A stretch of DNA of 64,000 nt from Polytrichum commune (lineage: Eukaryota; Streptophyta; Polytrichopsida; Polytrichales; Polytrichaceae). The number at the start of each line of letters is the position of its first letter. Position 1 is the stretch's first letter. This document shows, piece after piece, positions 47,723 to 59,618 of this stretch. Both the position numbers and the translations under genes were made by a program. The stretch lies in the NCBI GenBank assembly GCA_950295325.1, contig OX485807.1, positions 15,279,001 to 15,343,000 on the forward strand, read 5' to 3'. Below the pieces are notes generated by a model that had not been told where the DNA came from, searched no databases, and saw nothing but the letters and a program-made list of their open reading frames with translations.

Positions 47723-50445
47723 CTAAAAACATGACTTTCATAGGCTCGTGTGTATTGGCTTCACCATGTGGGGGGAGCCCTAGGGTTGGTCTTTGAAATG
47801 GGCTCAAGTTTGGGAACCAACTAGAACATGCCACATATGGTCTTCGTAACTTGCTGGTCAAGTGGAGCCCCATTGCAAGTGACTATTGCTGGACAATGGT
47901 CTGTATGATGAGAAAAAAACTTGTTCTTGGTTGGAAAACCACCCAAAACTGCCCACATGTGCAAGATAATACTAGAGCATAGCACTCTTGTGTCTACACG
48001 CTTGTTCATCTCAAGGGGCTCCCTCTAAACTAATTTGGGGCATCTAATGATAAATTTTGAGTCAGTTATCCCACAAAAAAGGAAATAAAAACATTGTAGT
48101 AGAAATGTGTGCATTTTCACCTCGGGTAATAGTGGTAGGGGCTTGGCTCAAAGAGGTGGGCATCTAGCCTTGGCCCAATTTATGTTAAGGTACATGAGTC
48201 TAAAATAGTTATTGTTTCCAACTAGCCCACTTCTCCCAATATATGAAAAACATGCAAGTAGGTAGTATGAGATGGTTACCAATTCCAAATAAAGCTTGTA
48301 CCCATTTCCCACCATTACAACATGCAACATCAGGGTGTTGCATGTGGGCCTAGAGCCAGGAACTTTAGGCATTTCAAGAGAATACAAACCCACTTATGTG
48401 GGGCGTACCTCCATAACTATATATGGGGCATGGCGCGTGGGGCCATGTGTACAAGCTATGCATGTCAAGATCGGGGCACTATGAATAGGAGAAATAGCAT
48501 GACACATGATATCATCGATGTGTCAGAGCGGAGCATAGGACCCAACCTCACATAGAAAAGGGAGTTTAAACCCTGCCATCACAAGGAATGTTATGTCATA
48601 TTTTTCCGGAGCTTATTTGAACATCTTATTCATTACTAAAGTGAACATTTTTCATGGTCACTAAATGGTCATATAGGTTGCCCCCCCCCCTATGGTTGTT
48701 ATTTTATTTTGAGCACATATTCCAATCTCCTTTAAAAACATGTCTTTTTGGAGCCAGACCAAGCCATATAAGTGTCCTAATAAGAAAAGTAACCGAATAA
48801 GGGATGTCTACCTTAGTAGGCGTTTACCAATGTTGAGCCGGTATGTAAGTGAGTGCATGGGTGTGAATAATGAATATTGGTATGAAAGAACCTACCTGTG
48901 GGTATGAAAAGACAATAGCAGATAGCCAAATGAATTTCTAGTTATTGATTACAATTAATATTGTATTTAGTGTCATATGGTATTCTAAGTCACTATGGTA
49001 ACCTTTTTGAGGACACTTCTCATGAATAAGTTCATAAATATTGTCATCCCAATTGATTTTTAGTTCATTTTGCATCAAGTACATTCCGCATCCTAATATT
49101 TATGTAATGAAATATTGTCATGGATGATTGAAATTTGGATGACAACTCACTTAGTAACTGATAGTAATTGGAACATTGTAAATCTACAATGCCTACATTT
49201 TTTTTTACAACAAATGACAAAGAATGTTAGGTTTACATTCAGTGTCGGTGATACTACACATACGGTTTACAATTAGTATTGAGAAAGACAAATAAAATTG
49301 GCGACACTAAAGACAACATTTAGTGTAGTCAACATACTCAATGTCAACCCTTGAGCTATGTACTTGCAATGAGACAGATTTAGGTAGGAGTCGGAATTTA
49401 TTGCCTCTACTTTAAGGTATGTGGGTGCTATTGGGTTTGTTTATCATGTTCTATGGCTTCTACCAGTTAGATTTACACAACAAAAACTCATGTTGCATTA
49501 GCAAATCTATAATGAAACCTATGCAATAATCGAAATCAAACCTCCCCTGATTCAATTACGGTTGTCAGAAATGCATATTTGTTGATTTTTTAACTCCACA
49601 CATACATCCTTCCAATTGTGTTCATTATTGAATGTAGAGTAGTTATTAATATTTGAAGACGTAGTCCAATATCTTCTAAATTTCTGTCTTTACGATGATC
49701 ACTGAACCACATACCAATCAAATAAAGGGATCCCGTTTGGAAAATGAGCCACTTAAGGACACCAAAAATATGCATGTTACAATGAGATTGGCCTATGTGC
49801 TCAGAAGTTTTATTAATTGACGCAGTTGAGAGGGCCTATGTGATCACTTAAAGAAAAAGAGAATCTTGAATTTCACTCATAAGTTTTGCATCTCATCTCT
49901 GATCCAAAGACTTCAAATGACAATCTTCATGATTTGCAATTGCTAACTGAAGGAAATAATTCCTGAGCTGACCCACAGGCCAAAATGTCTGTGGACTTGG
50001 AAGTGCCCACACAACAGGGCTGCATACCTTAATGCTAGAGAAGATTTAGCATTCAGTAGTCAATTCTAATGATAACAATTAATATCCTAAGAAATATATA
50101 TATCTTCTTACAAAAGATGCCAAACTCTTCCAAGACACCTTGCAAAAGGCTCCAGATGTGTTTCACCAGCTAGAGCCTTCAAGACCTAACATAAATATTA
50201 ATCTGTATGGCTACCCAGGCCATCGTGTTCCAGTAAAGTGATGAGAAAACCTACACCCAAAATGATCTTCCATAACCAGCACCTTTCAGACCTCCACAAA
50301 AAGACAACTCGGAGTTATATAATACAGCTCTCAAGGCTACTGGAACTCAACTGGAAAATAGACAGAAGATTTGTTCTCATCCCAACCACCATCTGGTAAT
50401 GATCAAATGACAATGTGTGAGCATAACAGGTTTCAAGCAAGAAAA
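47723..50445. other. Intergenic repeat-derived DNA upstream of the mannosidase 3' end
   Basis: 48183-48820 is a diverged copy of 26040-26400. Copy D of the TIR element lies at 48958-49328. From about 49330 to 50445 I see no repeat partner and no coding sequence beyond the mannosidase 3' UTR, which should end here. Confidence 0.45.
48958..49328 (+). mobile_element. ACACTAAAT-family TIR element, copy D
   Basis: Starts ATTGTATTTAGTGTCATATG and ends GGCGACACTAAAGACAACAT followed by TTAGTGTAG; same orientation as copy A at 27.2 kb, about 370 bp, non-coding. Confidence 0.55.
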
Positions 50446-53400
50446 TCAATTTTCGGTGGTTGCATGCCCCCTCCCCTTCCACCGGGGCCGCTGTTGTATC
50501 CGTGCTGATGTGGCATCTTGATGTTTTGTTATTTCTGTGCTAACATGGCCCTCAACAGGGTCTTCAAGACTGATGGGCTCATTCATACGCGCTTTTATAC
50601 GAAGTGGATGCGCCTCCGTGTTGAACACCCATTCGTTGAGTGGTATGACCGTCGACGGTGAAAAGAGAAGGTAAAGATACTTGAGCGTCTCAGCTAGGAA
50701 GAAAGTCTGCATCTTGTTGTCCTTCGCACCAGAATTGACCTGCACACATAATTTTTGTAGCATATGTATTTGTAAGGGGCACTTTACAGTAGAGCTTGAG
50801 AGCCCTTGGCAATTGAAATCTAAAATCTCTCATTGGTGGAGAATGCGGAGACTGTCTCGCAGACCTAAGCAACCAAGGAAGTTTGAATGGATGACTAACC
50901 TACATGGAGTCCTACATGGCATGCAATGAATAAATATTTCATGGTCTACAAGATTTTATGTCAAGCCGACTTCAAAGAGGTGGGTCAAACACAAAACTGC
51001 GAGACCATGACAATTCAAAATTTCACAATCATTGGCCCATGTAAATAGGGTGGTAATGAAATAGCATTATGTCTTTGTACTAAACTTGAACACCCGTGAA
51101 CACACAAATTTCCATTCCAATTTCCATGGTACGTCCTTTGGATGAGTTTCAAGGGCCCTTGCAAGTTCATGTTAAAAACCCTTGGTCATGATGGAAAGTA
51201 GCCCGAAGGTTTGTTCAAATTGCACGTATAAACTATGTGCTTCTTGAGACATTATGTCCAACTCTCAACTTTTATTCTGTAAATGCATTATGCCCCTGAC
51301 ACTTAACAATCGCCATAATAACTGCTAAACAATGCCCAGCAATTTAACTGCAGTAATTATCAAATTTCATTGGGTGTTTAACATGTATGTCAACTACCTG
51401 CACAAGATCACCACAGCAGCTGTAAAGATTGAGAAATTGCTTACATCTCTTAAGCCAACATAGCCAGAGGGGATGCGGGATTGTGTCTCAAAGGCTTGGA
51501 AAATGTCCCAACCCCAGTCCCGATACTTTTGCTTTCCAGTCTTGCGCCACAAATACATGAAAGACTCGATGGTCTCGGGCCTCAATATGTTGTACGATGT
51601 CCCAACTTCCATGCCCTGCAGATCTCCCTCCACGTTAACATAATTTTTTATATTCAACAAGAATCAACTGTCTAATGTGTATTTTGTGTGCAGTTTTATC
51701 AAATCAAGAACACCAGCTCCATTGGGAAATCGTCAGGAATTTTTAGGCAGATCCTGAGATTAGAAATTAGATTTCCAGAGAACTTGCTGAGCTGCACTTA
51801 CAATACCCCTATTAGCTTTCTGTCATGCACAGTAGACTCTAATTTTGTGATACTGTACGTCCACGTCTGAATGGGCAAGTCTCTGCCTAAAGTCAAATGA
51901 CATGTCATCTTTTAGTCCCAACCAATTACATAATTACATGTGGCACACTTTTGGTTAAAAAGTAATCAATCTGGCCTGCGAATAGGGATAGTTTATCATA
52001 TAATTTGATCCTGACAGGTGCCTTACAACAAAAGTAAGAGCCATTGGATCTCAATGCTGTCAGGCAGAATGGAATTCAAAGTGGGTTTTAGAGCACAAAG
52101 CGAGTAAGCTTACCCCAGGGAAGAAATTGTAGTTCTCCCCCGCCAACTTCGTTGGGGTTGACATGTACATGTTGTAACATGTCCTGGCAAGCTGCACACC
52201 AGAAAATCAAGTTCATCAAACCTAAGACGGATAAGTCATCTTGGCGATTTCTCATAGACACAAAACTGCATGTAATTTTAAACATCCTGCTGCAATGAAC
52301 AAAATTTGGTATGGGACCAGTTGAACCTACACAATCATTTCAGCAGCTTTCAAACTACACTAAATAGTCCTATTAGTGTGAGCCACAGTAATTCTCTAAA
52401 ACCCACACTAATTTTCAATCCACACCAAATCTCTAGTTTAAACTTAGTGTGGGCCACATTAATTGTTTATCTAGGAAATTGACGTGGGTGACTACTTCAT
52501 TTTAAGCTACTTTTGAGCTTGAACTTATACTTAAGGTGTTGGTCGAAAATCTCCAGGAAGACTCGGGAGAACCCGGGGTCTTGGGGCCATATTAATTACT
52601 TCCTCATTGATGTTCCACCCACACTAATAGAACTATTTAGCATACTGATGCAGTACGATTCATGATTGCACAGAAGGGTAATTTTGGGACTAAAGACTCA
52701 AGTGTTTACCTCTTCAGCAAGATCAAGGTATTCCTTAGCTTTTTCAGGTGATGCTCCTTCAGTGCCAAGTGTCAGCATCCCTGGCGCAAAGCACGCCAAC
52801 TCATCCATCTGCACCACCAAGACCTTATAAAGCTATAGCAGAAAGCAAGATATAGCAATGTCTTCTAAATTCAATTTTTGAGTTATTATCTCTTATGAAG
52901 TAAACAGACATGTGATTTTATACTCAGCTCATATTAAGTTGTGCATTCATCACCTTGTAAGGTATCATGCATTTATCCTTAAGGGTCTAATAGGCCCATT
53001 CTGGGCCTCAAGATGTCATAGAGGAGTTTGAGGATATTTATTGATTTTTTTTGCAAAAAGTGTCAAAAGTGACCATATCTAGACTTATCCCATTTATCAT
53101 CTACATTTTTTCAATCAGAGCATAGACATATGTAAACTGAAGCATAAGGAGATCTGAGCTTGTATAAATGACCTAGATTCACATACACACAACATATAAC
53201 TAATCACAGTTATCACATAGAACTTATTTACACTTCTCTTCTTCTTAAAGGTTGTGCTAAATATGGTTTCAATATCATAGACCAAATAAAAATATAATTG
53301 AATCTTACCTTGCTCTGTAAACTGCTCTGACCAGATCGTTCTGCAAGGTAAGTGTATGATGTCGGATTTGTTGTTTTCATCACCAGACCCTTCATGCCTT

Positions 53401-56400
53401 CCATTGATTGCTCCCACATTTCTCTGTACAAACAAGATATTAATTAGCTTACATTGCCCACCAAACATTGGTAGACATGGTAGAACAACACCCAGAAAGA
53501 CCTGCTACATTATTTATTACTACTCCTTTCAGCTCACATATTTAGTGTCATTTCAGTCTATTGAGGTAAAAATCCACAAGAACTCCCACCTTAGGAATAC
53601 CATAGATCTCACTCAAGAAAATTTTCATTGTTCTAAAACAGATAATTTTGCATAGTTATGAGCTTATGACCGGGAGATTGTGAAGAGCCTGTATAACATA
53701 CCTGTAGTGCTTCACAACCTCTGTCTTGTTTCCTTGAATCCACACTTTTAAGAGATATTCGTAAAAACTGGCAGATATAAATCACAGGCAATCCATTAGC
53801 ATCAAGAATTTGGTGCTCCACCCAGATATTAGAGAAGGCACAGTAAACTGTTTCCTTGCAGAATTCATTTCATATACCAAATTACCTGTCTCCCATCGCT
53901 CCAAACGAGACTTTGGCATAACCCGGCTGGCCTGAATCAGGGCTAATGTAAATGGGCAGAAGTCCATCACTGGGAAACACCTTCCGCAGCTGCTTGATGA
54001 CCTTCTCCACCTGCATAGACAAAATGCTTGATAAATATTCTTGAACCAATGAGGTCCACTTATATCCTTATAAAACCCATACTCTTCTATGCAAGCATTG
54101 CATGCAGAAGAGAAAGTCACTGATGACTACATAAAACTAGAGGCTGAACGAGCCATGGAGTAGAAACCAGGCACACAGGCACCTCAAAAAGGAAAATGCC
54201 ATAGTGATCCTAGTAACTGGTATGGAAGAAAAGGGTTTAGGAGGACACAAAATAATAATCTACCTTTTCCTTGTATTTTGGAATGCCTGTTCGCTGTGAT
54301 AAGGCAATGAACTCCACCTGCTCGGTCCCTAAATCAGCAAGTACACTTGCGCCCTGACAGGCAGAAATATGAAAATTTATGAGCTTCTTACACAAGCGAT
54401 CATCAGCATAGAGATGAACTTTATCATCACATTCAAACATCTGGAAAACATGTCGGCTAATCAAAAATTTCATCTTTTAAATAATGTATTGATGCCTCAG
54501 CAAGTTGGAGGGAGATATAGAGGGTGAGGAAAACAAACCACACTTTCAAACTCACAGATAATGCAAAGAGATAAACAATGAATGTAAACACATCCATGCG
54601 CACTAATATTTTCCAACTCTTTAGAGTAACCTCACAAACTTGAGAATCCTAGAACCAAAACACCAGCTGGAAAAGAGTAGATGGGTCTATTTAAATAGAA
54701 CTCATTCCACGAAAAACATAGCAAATCCTTAAACTTTAAATGAGTTGCTCTAACGAAGATCTTAGAAATGTTAGTCAAAATGGACTGCAATCAAGACCTT
54801 AGCTCAACAATGTGAAATGTTGCCTTATTTTGATTACCTTTAAGGTGATGAAGCCAATCATTTGTACCACTACAATATGACTTGTGTTGAGATATGAGCA
54901 TCTTGTTAGATCAAATTCACCACATGGTTAATCTAGGTACTTTGGGGGATTAAAAAAATTCAAAATAAAATAAAATCATACATACCCCAGTCCAACCCGG
55001 ATTGCTGGCATGTCCAGTTGCCAAGTTGATAGTGGTGTAAGGGATGCCTGTAGGGGTTTCCCATGCAGGTAGTAATCGGTCTGCTATCTCCTGCGCCTTT
55101 TTCAAAAACATCGGCTCGCCAGTAAGGTCAAATGAACTCAGCAGCCCTCCCAACACTCTGAAGAAAACCAAAAAAAATTTAAGTGAGAATTGCAATATAT
55201 CGCATCATAAACCTTAGAAAATCATGAACCTCGTAGGAATCTCAAATGCATTAGAGTGCACAGGATGATGGTCATTATTTGCTAAATTTTCAGCCAAAGA
55301 CAAAAACTTGCCAAACTTATTATTGTGATTCCTCTAGGCAGTACAATTCTTGTCACTATCCATATACTAGAGTAATCTTTTAACTCAACATGACTTTCGG
55401 TCAGGAGGCAGTTGTTTTGCATACAATACCTTCCATGTTCCGTAAGTTTGCAGTGCATTCTTGGAGGTAGTGTGGAGGTTTGAACGCAGAACATTCTATA
55501 TTGGTTCAATTAGGGTCAAACATATTTTGGCATGCCAAGAGGTATTCAAATGTGTTTGACCCTCAATAAACCAAAATGGGTTCCTCTTTATTCAAATTCA
55601 AACACCACCTCCAAGCATGGACGACAACTGGAAATAAATTATTCATATTGTGTATGCTAAACAACAAATCAAAATCATTGGGAACCAACTCCTGATGAAA
55701 ATTCGCATTGAGTTCAAGGATAACACTACAAGGGCTAAATTCGAAGGACATCATTTGCTGTGGCTGGTAGGAATACCAGAAGTAAAATAAGTGCATGACA
55801 AAGTGCAGAGGGAAGGACATCCAACAGTAGTCTCAAACCATAACCAACTTTAAGCAAGAAATTTAAAATCGATGTAGCCATTCTGAGCAATTGCAAATTG
55901 AAGGTTACCTGATAGTAGTCTCAAACACACTTGCCTCATAATCCTTGTTGAAGTCCAGGTGCTCTGCAACCCAGCTACAAGCAAAACCATCACATAGTTG
56001 ATGAGCTTACAACAAAGTCAGGCACAACTGAAGAGTTAGTGTAGCTTTTGCGAGTTAGTATTTTGACAGAGGTGCACTCAATATCATCAAATACACATAC
56101 TGCTCAAGGAGTTAAGGCAAGACCACTCACTCTCGTGCTTTCTGAAATTCTTTCTTGAAACCCATAATGTACAGGGTGTCCAATGAGTCAATAATGGTTG
56201 CCCCCAGTCCTGCGAACTGGTTGGCTCCTGACTTTGATTGCGGCTATAACACAGAACAAAAGAATACACACCAAATTGTTAATATAGCACAAATAATGAC
56301 ATAGAAAGATACACACATAATTTGAACAACCCGTTTACCATGCTATCGTAGTCATCTTGTTGAAGTTCCATTCAAAAACTGTTGATTGGCCACATTAAGT

Positions 56401-58017
56401 TGACAACATGACCACCATAATACAATCAGCATATGTGCAAACTCATTGTCCCACCAGCATTCACACTGCACCAAAAAAAGGAGGAATTGTCAACTGTAAT
56501 AACTACCTCAAGTTCATCATAGCCCCAGGCATACGTTTCATAGCAAGTCCAAGCATGGAGCATGGCACTTTTCACTTTCTCCCGCCTCTCAACTGTGACT
56601 GGATCCTCGTCATCAACTTGCATGGCTGCTTTATTTTTCTTCTTGTCAGGAAGGATACGATTGAAAAATGCGGTTGTTTCGCTCGCAAACTTGTCCTTGT
56701 AACCCAGTTTCCCTTTCCTGGCGTTGCGGCCCTTGTCCTCCTCCCGTACTTCCAAGTCTTTTGGTATCACCTCACCATTCTCCTTAAACACATTTGATAG
56801 CTTTTCAATCTGCATCAAAAAGAAACACTGAAGAAAACAACACTGAAAGAAAGACTCCCAAGTCAACAGTGCAGAGCAACTCCTAATTCTGGTCACTGGA
56901 GAAATGATTCTCACAATAATCAGTTCTCTGGATATTTTGGAGGGGCAAGACTGCATGCTCAGTCCACCCACAAAGCCCATATGTTTTCCAAATCCTCAAT
57001 AAGAGAGGCAACACTCTAAACCCCTTCCCACCCCCACGAAAGTAGGACTTTAGAGGGCTGTCTCTCTCTCAGTAATCGGTGGGCAATGAATATTTATGGT
57101 ATACATGGATTCTATGTGTAATGAGCATGCAGCATTGCCCCAAAATGCTTTAAAAATCAATTATTGAGAAAATCATTTCACAGTGACTGTAGAAGTTGCT
57201 CTTAGTTCCAACACTCTTGTTAACAAAGAATTCGACTGCCTTATTCAGAAGCATGACACCAGTAAGACATAATCGACTTGGAGGAAGAAGCACTTGGTTA
57301 CTGGGAATTTGCTTCAGAACTATTAGGCATGGCTTACGTACCTTGTGCTGAAGTTTATTATTGTCTTTGGTGAGCTTTCCAACCTTATACTGCATTTTCC
57401 AACGAACAAGATTATCACCGAGCTAGTGGATAAATGGTTATAAACACATGATGATCTGGTGCAATTGTCAAATACCTCACAGCCATCACCACAAAAGGGA
57501 AACACAGTAACTTCTACGTAGATATTACACACTGAAACAACTTGCAAATGTAGCATCATCGATCTACGAACAAGTGAACAGAAAAAAGATGAGCTCTGAG
57601 CCTGAGATGGTGAGCCAAAGATGATGGTCCAACATGAGTTGCCATTCGGCGTGGGTGTAAACCACGGATTTCTTCCTGGTTTCATTCAATCCCATTATAG
57701 TGCTTTACTCCAAACATGCCAATAATCTCTGGAAATGTACCACCGAGTCACATGACTCTCTGTCTGCCGGCATTCTTCGTCACTCACTTTGAAAAACACA
57801 GTGAAAAAGAGCAACCATGCATTTTGTATGCTATTTTAAAGTTTTGGGGTACTGCAAAACATACCTCGTGGTGTAAGACAAGGTTATGGCGGTCCCATAG
57901 GAGGTATGTAGTGCACACGAAAAAGGCAAAGAGCACGAGGAGACGGCGGGGTCGTCGCAGATAATACGAAGGGTGCAAAATTCGGGGCAAAGTTGGTGAC
58001 GCTCTCGGCCTTGCCAT
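50446..58017 (-). CDS. MNS1: Class I alpha-1,2-mannosidase (Golgi mannosidase I, GH47), complete, 14 exons
   Basis: Exons on the minus strand: 58017-57865, 57422-57342, 56809-56507, 56243-56131, 55974-55909, 55157-54986, 54353-54264, 54010-53886, 53767-53702, 53423-53309, 52808-52710, 52191-52114, 51615-51445, 50739-50446. Phases join throughout, 641 aa. It is a type II membrane protein: a short cytosolic tail with LRRPRR, one membrane segment at about residues 26-42, then a charged stem. The GH47 catalytic domain shows [22 protein letters not shown] (Glu235), [61 protein letters not shown] (Glu501), [16 protein letters not shown] and NTEAHPL, where Thr585 is the Ca2+ ligand position. Known: plant MNS1/MNS2 trim Man8GlcNAc2 to Man5GlcNAc2 in the cis-Golgi before complex N-glycan synthesis. 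The acidic/basic stem and C-terminal tail are longer than in Arabidopsis (about 560 aa). MNS1 versus MNS2 cannot be told apart here. It is transcribed away from the gene at 59.6 kb. Confidence 0.94.
50890..51200. repeat. Dispersed repeat fragment in mannosidase intron 13
   Basis: CTACATGGAGTCCTACATGG, then AAACACAAAACTGCGAGACC and AGGGCCCTTGCAAGTTCATG, follow the order of the repeats at 28.6-28.9 kb and 45.9-46.2 kb. It sits within the intron between exons 51615-51445 and 50739-50446. Confidence 0.6.
55330..55740. mobile_element. Foldback MITE (GGAGGTAGTG family) in mannosidase intron 5
   Basis: Arms CAGTGCATTCTTGGAGGTAG and its mirror CACCACCTCCAAGCATGG, with TTTTGGCATGCCAAGAGG at the centre. 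Flanking blocks (GTCAGGAGGCAGTTGTTTTG; AACCAACTCCTGATGAAAAT) are also mirrored, so the full element is about 400 bp. Confidence 0.7.
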
Positions 58018-59618
58018 TTTGGAGGCTCAAATTTCACGCACTTCAAATTTCACCGATTCGGAAGATCCTAACAGCCATAGACTGAACGATGGGCGCCAAA
58101 ATAATAACAACACAATGGGCGCCAAAATTTCCCAAACTTCTCTCCTGGCAACTGAAACTTAGGTTTCTTAAGATGCTCCACAAATCGATCCCACAAACCC
58201 AAAATCCTTCTTTTACCTTGAAAAATGAATGACCTAAATCACAAAATCGCATACCCTGATCTGCAGGTTTCAATGTGCCGATGATTCCCAAATTTCTTAA
58301 GGTTGGTTTTTTGAAAGCTATAAGTTAGTACCGACACACACAAAACAAACACCCCACGTTCAAGTTTCAATCACAGATCGACGACCCAAAACCCATGCCC
58401 ACACCCCAACATCATCAAAACATCTATGCACAAACACCCATTAGTACAATCAGGGGTGTGCAAACATAATCGGAAATGTCTGTACTCTTCTCCCTGTGGT
58501 AATATGGTCAACTTTGGATGCAGTAAATTCAACCTACACGTACCTTATAGAGGTAAGTATAGTGTATGTGACGACTCTGTGATACCCTACTACTCTATTG
58601 GGATTTTTGCTAAGTAAAGTTAGCCCTTAGGTCCCTAAGCAATGACGTCAACCATGACCGAAGTGCGCCTCGAGGAGTCTGAGTCAGTTTCGATGTTGTT
58701 GTTGTCTCGAAAACACAGAAATTTTGTGGGTTAACCTTCTGAGTAACCTACTGACATGCGTTGAACTCCGAAAAGTGAGATATTTGTCGAAGATGGGGAA
58801 GCTCCCTTGCCTTGCCTGCTGAAGGACTTAGGGGATGATGGTTTGACAAATTTGCCTCCACTGCAATTCTGGCAACAGTTAAAGGGAAAATAAATATATT
58901 ATAATAAGTCTCATGTCTGTAAATGATGTTATATTATGATAGTCTAGCAGTAGTACTACTGTAGTACTACAGTCACGGTGGTCTAAGTCTAATTTCCAAA
59001 CTTCAATTATGACTACGGCCATAACACTAGAGTAATATTTTCTTTCTGGAATAGTTTGGCAGGCTGGAACCAGAGAATTAGTCCCTAATTAGTTTGATTG
59101 GCACACGATGCACCAATTTTCAATTACTTTGACTTTCAGAATTATTACTACTGTAAGTCACGCCAGGTACAATAAACGATAAACGTAAAAAGAGTAGTAA
59201 GGTAAGACTAAAAAGAGTTGGATTCTAATGTCGAAATTGTAGAGCTTATTATAGCTTACCAAAAATCCTAACGCCAAGGAATTTTAATGCAGAGCCACTA
59301 TGAATGAGCATGTATTCCGGAGTTCGAAACGTTAGTTTGATGGTGATAAACTGAAAGCCACATTCTCATGAGTGATTTCCTGAACAAAAAGTTGGGTACA
59401 GGGTCTTGATGATTCTTGAACCACTTTAAACTTAACTTATGTCGCTCCTGTCAACAACCGTCACAACTTAGTTCAGACACCACCACTTGATTGCAAAATG
59501 CACCAATTTCTACCCAAAAAGCAAGGACTCTCAATTTGTAGGTATGTGACATTGCTTATGTGCTCATGTGCTTAGGGTTTTGGGTTTAAGCATTCATCGT
59601 TCGAGTCGAACTACTTCC
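58018..59618. promoter_or_regulatory. Shared upstream region between the divergent MNS1-like and GGCT-like genes
   Basis: About 1.6 kb separates the two start codons. No repeat family seen elsewhere in the window is obvious here, and there is no supported coding sequence. The first 300 bp upstream of the mannosidase are G-poor on the plus strand and include a short duplicated GGGCGCCAAAA motif at about 58089-58117. A possible cut-off between the two promoters cannot be placed. Confidence 0.35.
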
